A stretch of 64,000 bases of DNA, from assembly GCA_036924285.1 (NCBI GenBank), contig JAYKYS010000004.1, positions 434,001 through 498,000 on the forward strand. Direction: 5' to 3'. This DNA comes from Asterella californica. Its lineage: Eukaryota > Streptophyta > Marchantiopsida > Marchantiales > Aytoniaceae. Shown one piece after another: positions 1 to 10,016 of this stretch; the first letter of the stretch is position 1; every line of letters starts with the position of its first letter. Made by a program: the position numbers and the translations under genes. Under the pieces are notes generated by a model. That model was given only the letters and a program-made list of their open reading frames with translations. It searched no databases and was not told where the DNA came from.

Positions 1-1173
1 GCATGCTTATGTTGCAAGAAGTCATCATGAAGCTGTACTAGAAGAAAAACGCAGGAGGGAGGATGTAGGTGAGGCTTCTACAGCCAAACGATCTGCTACA
101 AGGAGTGAAAGGGCTAGACCAGAAGCAAGGCAAGAGACAACACCTACTCGGGAGGAGACTATGGAGGATCTACCATCTACAACACCAAAGGAGAAGGAGA
201 GAAGCAAGGAGAAGGGTAAGATGCCTGCATACAAACTTCAGTCTGACATTGAGATTGCTACAGATTTGAAGCAGGTGTTAGAGAATCGTATCTTGAATGG
301 AAATGTTGAGTTTACTTTGGGTGAGATTCTTGGGATTGCAAAGCGTGAGTTCCATGAGGTTATCATAGATATCATCAAGAGGAAATGTCAGATTTTGGGT
401 GAAGCAGCTACGCTTAACACTCTAGGGACCAGACTGTCGGAGGATGAGGAAGATGAGATTGCTGGTTACTGCTCTCAAGTATCAGAAGGGAGATCGTATC
501 AGCACGTGAGGTTTGAAGATGAGGTGGAAGCATCGCAGAAGAGCCATTACTCTCACAACCATTGGGCAAGAGCAACCACAGAGACCTTGGTGAAGTTGGG
601 AGATCTGGAGGAACCTGTGGTGGCATTGATTGATCACGACTCATAGATTAATCTGATGTCTAAGGAGCTGTACAAGCTTGGGAGGTGGCCCCTAGACACC
701 GACCATGGATGGCTTATCCGTGCTGCCAACAACCAGAGGGGAGAACTCTATGGTGCTTGTCCCAACATCAAGGTAACTGTGGGTGACATCAGTGATGTTC
801 AGAATTTCTTTGTGCAAACATGTCAACCTATCCTATCATTCTAGGGCAGCCTTACCGCTGTTAGAATGGAGACAAGAGTTATGGATGATGGTTCAGCCTA
901 TGCTAGGATACGTAGTAGAGATGGCAAAAGAGCTGTTCAGTTTTTTACCGTTGCTGCAGAGCATGAGAGGAATCGTGATAGCTTGAGAGACCGTCCACTG
1001 CCTAAGATTACTCAAGAGTTTAGAGAGTCTAGGGGTTTTGGCAGAGTACCATTGAAGAGCGAGACTTCAACGGTACAGTAGAGATAGGATTCTCGTCTGA
1101 TCCAGTAGAGCAGGAAGCTTTATCCACTAGCTTCTTAGGGCTGACATCATGTGGATCAGTGTGTTATAGGAAG
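1..1173 (+). mobile_element. Ty3/gypsy gag-protease fragment, inverted copy of element A
   Basis: This 5'-truncated Ty3 fragment runs off the left edge. The frame opening at 161 encodes the C-terminal part of Gag followed by an aspartic protease. It matches the minus-strand element A (4828 down to about 3790) almost base for base from position 139 to 1173, so the two form a large inverted repeat. Breaks are visible. The protease active site DHGS of the sister copy is DHDS here, followed by an in-frame TAG at 644-646. A small indel near 820-850 disrupts the segment before the GQPYITAV-like motif. The frame recovers at 866-1081. Similarity to A ends abruptly after the TTATAGGAAG at 1164-1173, where a different repeat begins. 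Non-functional. Confidence 0.85.
1033..1076 (+). promoter_or_regulatory. Putative -1 ribosomal frameshift signal, copy 1
   Basis: The heptamer GGGTTTT at 1033-1039 is read G GGT TTT in the protease frame (frame of 866-1081), which is the canonical X XXY YYZ arrangement. After a 6-nt spacer (1040-1045) comes a stem of 1046-1057 with 1065-1076 (GTACCATTGAAG / CTTCAACGGTAC, one A-C mismatch) closing a 7-nt loop. The zero frame stops at 1079-1081 just after the stem, while the -1 frame stays open into the sequence that starts the reverse transcriptase region. The same signal is present in element A. Function is inferred from sequence only. Confidence 0.6.
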
Positions 1174-1348
1174 TCTGGTCGCGTAGGCACCAAGAACGAA
1201 GAGCTTGGCACACCGATCTCGAAGAACAACCTAATTTTAGGTCGCATGCGATGAAAAACCTGACGCAAGCGCTTCCCTGCGAGCCAATTTCACTCAGAAT
1301 TCCTAAACTGCCTGATGAAACTTGGTATCGTCTTCAATTTACAGTTAC
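1174..1348. repeat. Leader-type repeat segment shared with 14829-14975
   Basis: Starting with CGCGTAGGCACCAAGAAC, about 150 bases match 14829-14975 in the same orientation with scattered differences. Together with 4829-4990, which matches about 15070-15370, it shows that element A lies inside a repeat present without A elsewhere in the window. No coding frame is evident. Confidence 0.7.
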
Positions 1349-3918
1349 ATAGTTACCAGATCCACTACCCATTTGTAATGAATGGCTAAAGGATAAGTAG
1401 GATGCAATCCATCACGATGACGTATGTTGGAATACATCTGGCAAGATATACAGGATGAAACAAACTGTACTACATCCTTATACATACCCTTCCACCAATA
1501 CTTCTCCTTCATCTTGGCAAATGTAGCCCAAACTCCTCTATGACCGGCCCATAGACTCTCATGAAACTCCTTGATCAGCTGCTGCTGCAATTCCAAGTCA
1601 CATACCACCCGTTGCGGTATACCTCCTTGTAGCTTAGGGCGCTTCCATAGATGTCCTCCATGTAAAAAGTAACCATAAGCTATTCTACGGATCCTCTTGA
1701 AATCTGCATTAGACCAGCCTTCTTGCCTTTCCAATGAACTCAAATAGCGCCCAAGATCCAACCACTCGCCATCATACATAGTTTCCTCAAATAACTCTAA
1801 TGGAGCTGCAAAACAGCTTCTATCCCTTCTAGCAAGAGCACTAGAATAGAACTCTGTTCCCACATCCTCCTAATCATCTATCATTTCTTTCTCATCGTAA
1901 TACCTAGCCCTTGATAACATATCTGTCACAGGATTGTCTTTTCCTGTGATATGTCTAAACTCTGGGTTCAAGGACTTGATATATGCTATCCACCTCAACA
2001 TAGCAATATCTGGAGTTGTACAGCTAGTGATCATTCCTAAGAGAGGTAAGCAATCTGTCTCCACAACCACAGGTGCTCCTATCAAGTATTCCTTGTCACT
2101 CTTCATCGCAGTAACTACTCCCCATAGCTCTCTCTTGACCTGAGGGTAGTCTCTCTGCCGTGAACTTAATACCTTAGCACCAAAACGCACCACATATCTA
2201 TTCCCATCCTCATCGTCTTGCCCTACAGCCCATCCAATGCCAATAGGACTAGTATCAACAGTAAGGATAACAGATCTCCCCAACTCATATGTTACCTTCC
2301 GTAGAGTTGGTGGTGAAGACAACAGATCCTTCAACTTCTTCATAGACTCGCTTTGCTCCTCTTGCCACTGAAATCTCTGCCCCTTCCTCAGCAACTTGTA
2401 CAACGGATCTGCTACATGTGCAAAGTGTGGAATCCATATATGATAAAACACACATGCACCTAGAAACCTTCTCACCTCAGTAACCGATCCACATGTCTCC
2501 TTCATCCTTCGAATGGCATCAACCTTGTTTGGACAAGGTTTCCGACCATAAGATCCATATAGGTGCCCCACAATCAACACCTCTTGTTCTCCAAATACAA
2601 ACTTTGCTTCTGATAAAGTCAAATGAACCTCCTCCAGTCGACTCAGTATCTTATCACAATCAGCTATGGATCTGCAACAAACTTACGGCACCCCCTCTGA
2701 TCCATTACCTCATTCTTCTCCTCCTCAGCACACCCTTTGATCGGCACATCATCAAGGAATGGCATAGTTTTTTCAGGAATGAAATCCCTCAAAACTTTAT
2801 TCATGCCATTCATCATATGTGCTACAGAATTGGTAGCACCTTGTGGCAAGGTGCACATCCTTAGTAACCCCAAAGGTGTCCTCATTGTAGTCAAGTCTCT
2901 ACTCTCAGAGGATAACTGAAACTGATCATACCCTAAATATAAGTCTCCCATTGAATAGATAGCACGACCAGCAAAAGCCTCTGCAAACTCGTCTACAATA
3001 GGTCCTATACCCATATTCCTGATAGTCACCTTGTTAACTGGCTGCATATCTTGGATAAATCTCAAAGCTCCACTCTTCTTCGAAACAGTAAACCATCTGC
3101 TAGAGTAGGGAGCTATAGATGGTTCCAAGATACCCATCCTAATCCTCTCATTGAGCAAGTCTATCAGCTTTGGTAGATGAGCTCTAGGTACAGGGATAGG
3201 ACGTAGATTCCAAGGCACATGCGGTATAGTAAAGATTACCATAGGTGCAACTACACTTGGATCTACACATCCTACTTCATGTGACTCAAACGCAAACGCC
3301 TTACCATGCCTAGACAGCATCTCCCTGAAGCTCTTCTTCTCTTGCTCAGTAAGAAATCCATCGCCTCCAATCCTCAGCTCATTTAGTGTTGTTTCTGTGA
3401 ACTGGTGCCCAATTCTTCTAGGTCCTCTGAGCGTCGGTTCTCGTGCAACTTGCTCCATCTTCTGATTGTAATCGAGTGGTAAAGGCAAAGCCACTGGTTT
3501 GACTTTCTTTGCCACTGACTTGTACTTGGTCTCCACATACACCTCTTGCCGATCTATAAACTTATCAATTACATCATAAAGCTCCTTGGAGCTCACTCTC
3601 ACCACTCTATCTACATCATCTATAGAACTTTCTACTATAGATTTCAACTCCCCTATAGTATCTATCAAATACTGCTCTTCAAACACTCCAGATATGTATT
3701 CATCTCTTGCTAACTCTCCACTATCCCACAAAGACTGTTGTACATACTTCACATGTTGTCTCTCAAACCTCTTCAGATTCTCAACCTTCCTATAACACAC
3801 TGATCCATATGACGTCAATCCTAAGAAGCTAGTGGATAAAGCTTCCTGCTCTACTGGATCAGACGAGAATTCTAGCTCTACTGTACCGTTGAAGTCTCGC
3901 TCTTCAATGGTACTCTGC
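1349..3918 (-). pseudogene. Element A pol: reverse transcriptase, RNase H, truncated integrase
   Basis: The N-terminal linker has SYGSVCYRKVENL-type sequence. The RT core contains the primer-grip-side block SSRWFTVSKKSGALRF, the LPQGATNS block and the catalytic motif PFLDDVP, i.e. F-L-D-D rather than Y-x-D-D. RNase H follows with VILTVDTSPIGIGWAV (first catalytic Asp), a VVVETDC block (third Asp) and ITGKDNPVTDMLSR at the end. Integrase starts with the HHCC zinc domain (EFHESLWAGHRGVWATF, later SSCISCQ) and stops at the first DDE Asp. A one-base deletion near 2665 breaks RT before the thumb, and TAG at 1864-1866 separates RNase H from integrase in the same frame. Decayed, but only lightly. 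Confidence 0.85.
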
Positions 3919-4828
3919 CAAAACCCCTAGACTCTCTAAACTCCTGAGTAATCTTAGGTAGTGGACGATCTCTCAAGCTATCACGATTCCTCTCATGTTC
4001 TGCAGCAACGGTCAAAAATTGAACAGCTCTTTTGCCGTCTCTACTACGTATCCTAGCATAGGTTGAACCATCATCCATAACTCGTGTCTCCATTCTAACA
4101 GCAGTAATGTAAGGCTGTCCTAGAATGATAGGATAGGTTGACATGTCTTGCACAAAGAAATTCTGAACATCACTGATGTCACCCACAGTTACCTTGATGT
4201 TGGGGCAAGCACCATAGAGTTCTCCTCGCTGGTTGTTGGCAGCACGGATAAGCCATCCATGGTCGGTGTCTATGGGCCATCTCCCACGCTTGTACAGCTC
4301 CTTAGACATCAGATTAATCTCTGAGCCATGATCAATCAATGCCACCACAGGTTCCTCTAGATCTCCCAGCTTCACTAAGGTCTCTGTGGTTGCTCTCGCC
4401 CAATGGTTGTGAGAGTAATGGCTCTTCTGCGATGCTTCCACCTCATCTTCAAACCTCACGTGCTGATCTGATCTTCCCTCTGATACTTGAGAGCAGTAAC
4501 CAGCAATCTCATCTTCCTCATCCTCCGATAGTTTGGTCCCTAGAGCGTTAAGCGTAGCTGCTTCACCCAAAATCCGACGTTTCCTCTTGATGATATCTAT
4601 GATAACCTCATGGAACTCACGCTTTGCAATCCCAAGAATCTCACCCAAAGTAAACTCAACATTTCCATTCAAGATACGGTTCTCTAACACCTGCTTCAAG
4701 TCTGTAGCAATCTCAATGTCAGACTGAAGTTTGTATGCAGGCATCTTACCCTTCTCCTTGCTTCTCTCCTTCTCCTTTGGTGTTGTAGATGGTAGATCCT
4801 CCATAGTTTCCTCCCGAGTAGGTGTTGT
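3878..4828 (-). CDS. Element A Gag C-terminal region and aspartic protease
   Basis: The frame is open for about 317 codons. The N-terminal half is charged (Lys/Glu-rich, EKERSKEKGK) and contains a helical segment. The retropepsin-like part begins with ALIDHGSEINLMS near the middle, an unusual D-H-G-S version of the usual D-S/T-G-A triad. A second conserved block, YPIILGQPYIT, follows, where ILGQPY corresponds to the hydrophobic-hydrophobic-Gly motif of the fold. It would process the polyprotein. The frame ends at 3878-3880, right behind the proposed frameshift signal at 3883-3926, so the RT frame is probably reached by -1 slippage. Gag upstream of 4828 is missing, so this is a partial gene. 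Confidence 0.8.
   Translation of the reverse strand, partial: TTPTREETMEDLPSTTPKEKERSKEKGKMPAYKLQSDIEIATDLKQVLENRILNGNVEFTLGEILGIAKREFHEVIIDIIKRKRRILGEAATLNALGTKLSEDEEDEIAGYCSQVSEGRSDQHVRFEDEVEASQKSHYSHNHWARATTETLVKLGDLEEPVVALIDHGSEINLMSKELYKRGRWPIDTDHGWLIRAANNQRGELYGACPNIKVTVGDISDVQNFFVQDMSTYPIILGQPYITAVRMETRVMDDGSTYARIRSRDGKRAVQFLTVAAEHERNRDSLRDRPLPKITQEFRESRGFGRVPLKSETSTVQ
3883..3926 (-). promoter_or_regulatory. Putative -1 ribosomal frameshift signal at the PR-RT junction of element A
   Basis: On the minus strand the heptamer GGGTTTT (3926 to 3920) is in phase as G GGT TTT with the protease frame. The spacer is 3919-3914. The stem pairs 3913-3902 with 3894-3883 around a 7-nt loop, 11 of 12 pairs being Watson-Crick. 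The protease frame terminates immediately downstream, and the RT frame is exactly -1 relative to it and open from just upstream of the heptamer. These are the three classical ingredients of retroviral-type -1 frameshifting. Confidence 0.65.
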
Positions 4829-6250
4829 ACCAACGAGCTCTATCCATCTATGCAACGAAAATGGAGATCCGAAATGATGCCAAAAGTCCGTAAGCTAGAG
4901 CCTAGCTTGTTTTTCTCATGAGTGTCTTTGGAGCGACAAGCATCGAAGTCTGAATTTCAGATAGGAGCCGGTCCACGACACGACAACATATTGACACTAG
5001 GAGGGTTTTATGACATGATCAAAGTACTGATGACTCATTCATATTATCCATCACATGTAAAGCAATGCTCTTACGTTGTCGGAGTGTAATCCGTCTACCT
5101 AGGAAAGCGCCGGGCTTCTGGCTGTGGTTGTTCACTCAAGAGGTTGGCTTTCAGGTTACAACAGGGGCTATAAACACTCACACAGATGTGTAAGATCTAG
5201 TAATATACCCAGAAGGCGAAATTCAGGTCTAGCCGGCAGTAATAGGATCCGGCGGTGAACTTTGACACTCACGGAGAGGAAAACTATGAAGGTTTAGACC
5301 TCTAAACTTCCCCTGCATGCAAATGAGGTACTACTGAACTCACAGACGAAATTTCAGCCTGAGATCAAATTCTGACACGGAGATATGAACAGAAAAGTTT
5401 TGAGCAAGAAAACTACGGCAATTTCTGGTACCTAGCTGGCTATTTCAACCTATAACAGGAGTTTGGCTCGATCAATTTCAAAGTTTCTTACAGGATTTGC
5501 AGTCTACAGGGCGCTGAACATCCCTGTGAAGTTGGGACTCCTGAATGTACACAGAACTGCAGATCTCCTCCTCTGAAGTCGCTGCTCTAGATTAAGAGCT
5601 TTTCAGACCCCCTCAGCTTCAGCGGCCGCCCTGAATTACTCAGTTGCTCAATCGATATGAAACTTTTTGTGAAATCGTAGCCCTGCTGGCGGAGAACACA
5701 ACCTCGAAGTTTTGAAGCAATTTCCTCAAATCTGCTGCGAGTGACACTGAAAACCCTAAATCCAACCAAAATGATTCAATTCTAGCACAATCCGAACTTC
5801 AATTGCTCATAACTCCGTCTTTATTGACTCAAATCGATCAAAATTTTCACTGGAAGTGCTTGGCATGACGAGACCTCTCTCCCTGTGCTCTCAGATTTCG
5901 AAGATCCCCCACCAAATGCTCGAACTCCACTCTAGAGCTCTGTTTCTAAATTTAGAGTTTAAAAAAAGACAAAAATGGACCAATGGGAGTTCATAGCTCC
6001 ACTTGGTTGTCCTTTAGTACCCTAAACCACGTGGCAACTTAGTTTTACTCATAGGCTACCACGTCAAGCCCCCTAGAGTACCAGCGTAAAACTTAAATTA
6101 CTTAAAACGACACGCAGCCCCGAAAAATAACTTAAATCATCTAGAAAGCGTGCATGGACGACACGCAAATACAACCCATGAGCTTAACCCCTATCAACAT
6201 GGTAATCAACCTACTAAGACTCAAAATAGTGTTAACACCGTATGCAAAGG
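4829..6250 (-). repeat. Leader repeat and LTR-like remnant upstream of element A
   Basis: 4829-4990 matches about 15070-15370 (conserved GGAGCCRGTCCACGACAC block; on the minus strand GTGTCGTGGACYGGCTCC, which looks like an LTR-end/primer-site junction, though I cannot match it to a tRNA). 4990-6250 has no convincing gene. On the minus strand it reads like LTR U3/U5 sequence with no long open frames. The short open frame at 5587-5769 has no recognisable features. The LTR interpretation is an inference. Confidence 0.4.
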
Positions 6251-6513
6251 TATCAAATATATACATAAACGACTAGAAGTAATATAAGCTAACTTCTAGA
6301 ACTACTAAACTCAAGCGTCGGAGTAGAAATATAACATGTAGCCGCCAAGTAGCGCAACAACGTTCAATATTTAGACGACGCAATGTATAAGAGACATCAT
6401 ATATATTTGTTGATGATGTTGTACAAGGTGATTAAACATATATTTCATAATTTTTTAATAAAATTATATGATATATATGATCATTTTTCACATGTAAATA
6501 CGCAAGCTCATGT

Positions 6514-6943
6514 CACTACAATTAATACGTATGATACACTCAAAGTTTAATAGAGTAATCACAACTTGTGATGGACAATCCATCATAACTTTTCGAGTTC
6601 CACGAAACATCATACATATACAATAGAAAAAACATCCCAAAGGTTACCATGTAATCGACATCGCATATTTATGATGCAAAACGCATCATATACTATGATG
6701 AAAATCATATTATATATATGCGATGCAAATTGCAGGAGAAGATTTATGATGTATTTCCCATCACAAGTTGCGATTGCTTGTACATCGTAAGTCCCCAATG
6801 ATACTTAAGTTTGTTTATGATGCATATATGATGTGTTTAGAATCATAACTTGTGATGCGTTTTGTATCTTAAAATCTGTGATTGAAAACACATCAAAAAT
6901 TACAAAAAAGTCGCATCATAAATATTCCAAATATGTAGTAGTG
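6514..6943. mobile_element. CACTA-like non-autonomous DNA element (MITE-sized)
   Basis: The segment begins CACTACAATTAATACGTATG and ends with the complement of CACTACTACATATTTGG, giving CACTA-type termini. Inside are repeated subterminal words in both orientations: TTATGATGC, CATCATAA, CATCACAAGTTG and CAACTTGTGATG, as is typical of the subterminal repeats bound by CACTA transposases. No coding capacity is seen, so it would need a transposase in trans. The expected 3-bp target duplication is not evident (TGT versus AAT), so either the borders are slightly off or the site has decayed. Confidence 0.45.
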
Positions 6944-8030
6944 AATTTTCAGAATATTAAGCCTGAGGTGGAATAGACAACCAACAAAAATGGAACAATA
7001 GAAACAGACATCAGAAATTGCTAAATATTGACCGCGTGCAGCAGAAGCTCAAATCAATTATCAAAACACACAACTCACGTCAAAAATATTATAGTGATCG
7101 AGCAACAAATTCATCTCAAATGCACACATCTAGTCATTGTCCAAACACCATCTCGCATAGATTGAATCATAACCACAAGCACTCATCTCTTGAATGCTTC
7201 CATTGGCTTCAAAAAAGCTTGAAATGAAATGAAAATTCAAGAAAAGAACAAATCATTTGCTCTATACTTTTAAGCAGCCCTATGCTTAGAAATAGACGAT
7301 AGATTTTCCTCGTGCACACTATCACCTCTCGATCGTGGGAGAAAGAAATGTTTCACAAGGAGCACGTTGTGGCTTTTTCCTATTATATACAAGCATGAAG
7401 GGATGGTCTACATGCGATCTGAATGAGACTACATAATCGTATTTGTGAGATCGAGTATCAAATTATCTATGCTCAAATTTTGATTATGCAAAGTGTGCAC
7501 CCACCACTTTGCATATTTGATGATGACTCCTTTGTGCGACCTCAAGCCAATTTGCACTAAAATTCTGTCTCCATGTGACCACGGATGAGAAAAAGAGACC
7601 ACGAGAAACCATAAAGAAATCAACGGAACACTCGTTGAAATATTAGTCCAGTATAATCATCGAATATTTGTTCCAGTTTGTTTATTGGGAAGAAAAATAC
7701 ACAACAAGTACGCACCCTTCTGCTATTACCAAACCAAGTTGTCCTAAAACCCTGGACCAAAAACCGACTGGTGGCCCTAAGAAGATGCAGAGACTGGTAC
7801 CTTCTCGTGAATATTCAGATTATTAGCAAGCGAGAAATAAGTGTGGAAGATGCACTACCTAAAAGCGCAAAACAACAAAGCAAGTAACAGAATAGGCGAA
7901 CATGACAGTTTGATATAGTGTGTTGTAGTGATATATTTGTCACCTCGTACAGCGACATGCGGCTAGGGTGGAAGCTGCTGCCAATGTAGTGTTAGTACAT
8001 GTGTCCTTTACTAAAGCTACATAATAAGGA
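6944..8030. other. No gene seen
   Basis: AT-rich, without an open frame that carries recognisable protein features or a clear repeat. It may be intergenic DNA 5' of the cold-shock gene. Confidence 0.5.
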
Positions 8031-8943
8031 AGAATGGGGATGGGATGGGTAAAGGAGTCGAAAGCAGAACGAAGTCAGGAATTTCAGAAACGAAGTACTA
8101 GCTTTAGAGCAGGCACGGAGTGGGGAGGCCCCACTTTATCGTCAAAAGTCAAGCCTGGAAGAGTTTGTGAAAATCTGTGCGCGGTGAAAATTCACCGCGC
8201 ATGTGAATGTGTTTACGTTAGGGTTGTGAATTCTTACCTCAGGGACTCGTGAATAGGCAGAAAGAAAGGAAGATCCGAGGACGAAAACGTAAGGAGATGG
8301 TTTTGATGACCCTTATCCTCAACGGAAACTCCTGTTACAGAAGTTGTAGGACTTACTGTTGGAGAAAATTCCTTCCACTGATCTCCGTCTCGGCGTAGTT
8401 ATCATAGGGCAGGTTTAGAATAATCACCACCAGGTCTTACCACCAACAGCGCGCCGCCCGGTTCCATTACTGAGCATTAACTAATTGATGATCCATTTCT
8501 CCGTCATCGTGCATGATCTGGTCTGTTGAGGCAGGAGAGGGGCAGCCGTCAGATCCAGGTTTTCTTTCGAGGGACAACCCTGTACCATCGGATGATGGAG
8601 ATGAGAGCATCGCAGCCGCCGAAGCGTGTGTGGGCAATGAGGGATGGGGGACGGGCCCCCACGCTGCTCAGGCCGGGTCCGCGAAACGGAGACGGAGCAG
8701 TCGCTGGGCCCGCCCTTTGTGTTCTCCAAACCCTTGCGCAGGACGAAGAAGCAGCAGCGCTTCGGCCGCCATCGCCATAGCCGCCTCTTTCTGAAACTCT
8801 CTTGCTTTCCTTCCTCCTCCCCATGCTCCCATCGCCTCCCCTCTTGTTCCCTGCTGCCACAGCGTCCTAGTGTTCCTCTTTGCCCTTCTCTCGCCTCCAG
8901 CTCCTGCTGCGTTCTGCGGCTCAGTCAGCCACGAGAGCGAGAC

Positions 8944-9428
8944 ACATATAGAGTAGACGAGGAAGCGTGGGAGAGTTGGAATCACCTCAGTGTAGTGTGG
9001 TTGGGTGGTTTCTCTGGTTCGCTCTTGTCGGTCTTGGAGTGGGAGTGAGTGGCTTAGGGAGGTGTGTTAGTGTAAGCAAGCACGCACACCTAGTGAGAAG
9101 AGCTAAAGGAGTTTTAGCAATCGAGCTGAGGGTGAGAGAGGAACAGTTGCTTGTTTTATCTCTCAAACGTCCACAACCAGGATTGCCGTGTGAAGTCCGC
9201 GGTGTGGTGGTGGAGACTACTGTCACTCGAACTCAACGAGGGAGCAAGTCACAAAGCACTCTGCGGAGTTGAGGCTTCACCTTTGAGTTCGTTCTTTACG
9301 ACACGAGGCGAATCTCTGGACAGGGTTTAAGATACTAGTCGATCAGAGTGTCCTGTTACTCTCATAGGAGGAAAGGAAGGGTCGTAAGTGGTGTCGGCGG
9401 GTTGTCGGTGTTTAGGCTGAAGTAGGCA
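8944..9428 (+). promoter_or_regulatory. Promoter-proximal region and ATG-free 5' leader of the cold-shock gene
   Basis: A TATA-like CATATAG at 8945-8951 follows a C/T-rich stretch (8770-8930). From about 8825 to the start codon at 9429 there is no ATG on the plus strand, around 600 bases, although chance would give several. That is what a long scanned 5' UTR would look like. The transcription start is a guess (around 8975-8985). A 5'-UTR intron cannot be excluded. Confidence 0.45.
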
Positions 9429-10016
9429 ATGGCGGAGGAATCGCCTGTAGTGAAGAAGACCGGGAAGGTGAAATGGTTCAACAGCAGTAAAGGTTTTGGT
9501 TTCATCACTCCCGATGATGGTGGTGAGGACTTGTTTGTTCATCAAACGTCTATCCATGCCGAGGGATTTAGGTCTCTGAGGGAAGGAGAGAGCGTTGAGT
9601 TCACAGTCGAAGTAGGAGAAGATGGCCGCACCAAAGCTCTGGATGTCACCGGACCTGGGGGAAGCTACGTGCAAGGCGCACCTCGTCGAGACGGGTATGG
9701 CGGTGGGGGAAGAGGTGGAGGTGGTGGTAGTGGAGGAGCCGGTGGTGGCTTTGGTGGCGGAATGGGAAGGGGGAGGGGACGTGGTGGAAGAGGAGGTGGC
9801 GGCAACTTTGCTGGCGGCGGCGGTGGTGGAGATCGGACATGCTACAACTGTGGTGAGCCTGGACACATTGCCCGTGACTGTCCAAGTGAAGTTGCAGGCA
9901 ATGGGAGATCTGGCGGCGGTGGTGGTGGTGGTGGAGGTGGCGGCAACCGTAACTGCTACAACTGTGGCGAGACAGGGCATCTTGCGCGTGACTGTGTCCC
10001 GGCTGCAGCTGCCTAG
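9429..10016 (+). CDS. Cold-shock-domain, glycine-rich protein with two CCHC zinc knuckles
   Basis: A 195-residue single-exon gene. Residues 10-78 form a cold-shock domain: [15 protein letters not shown] carries the RNP1-type KGFGFI and DLFVHQTSI the RNP2-type motif, with the aromatic residues that stack on single-stranded nucleic acid. Residues ~85-138 are glycine/arginine-rich. Two retroviral-type knuckles follow, [14 protein letters not shown] and [14 protein letters not shown] (C-x2-C-x4-H-x4-C), separated by a poly-Gly linker. This is the plant CSP/GRP2 architecture; angiosperm relatives carry two to seven knuckles. Family members are RNA chaperones that melt secondary structure and help in cold and development, in nucleus and cytoplasm. 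The ATG at 9429 is the first in the leader and is followed by [12 protein letters not shown], the usual start of the family. No lesions are visible. It is the only confident host gene in the window. Confidence 0.96.
   Translation: MAEESPVVKKTGKVKWFNSSKGFGFITPDDGGEDLFVHQTSIHAEGFRSLREGESVEFTVEVGEDGRTKALDVTGPGGSYVQGAPRRDGYGGGGRGGGGGSGGAGGGFGGGMGRGRGRGGRGGGGNFAGGGGGGDRTCYNCGEPGHIARDCPSEVAGNGRSGGGGGGGGGGGNRNCYNCGETGHLARDCVPAAAA

Larger units (their letters stand above)
1349..4828 (-). mobile_element. Element A: Ty3/gypsy gag-pro-pol fragment without LTRs
   Basis: Reading on the minus strand, this holds the Gag C-terminus, aspartic protease, reverse transcriptase, RNase H and the start of integrase. 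It is truncated at both ends. The 5' limit near 4828 is where similarity to the plus-strand copy stops, and the first residues of the open frame upstream (MHRWIELVG) come from flanking repeat DNA. The 3' limit near 1349 falls just after the first catalytic Asp of integrase (V-D-L-V). No LTR, PBS or PPT adjoins either end. Lesions are few: a one-base deletion near 2665 in RT and an in-frame TAG at 1864-1866 between RNase H and integrase. Confidence 0.88.

Noticed and set aside
8481..9272. Several overlapping frames of 80-134 codons on both strands upstream of the cold-shock gene
   Set aside because: Most lack an in-context ATG or overlap each other in all frames. They are explained by stop-poor C/T-rich promoter and leader DNA.
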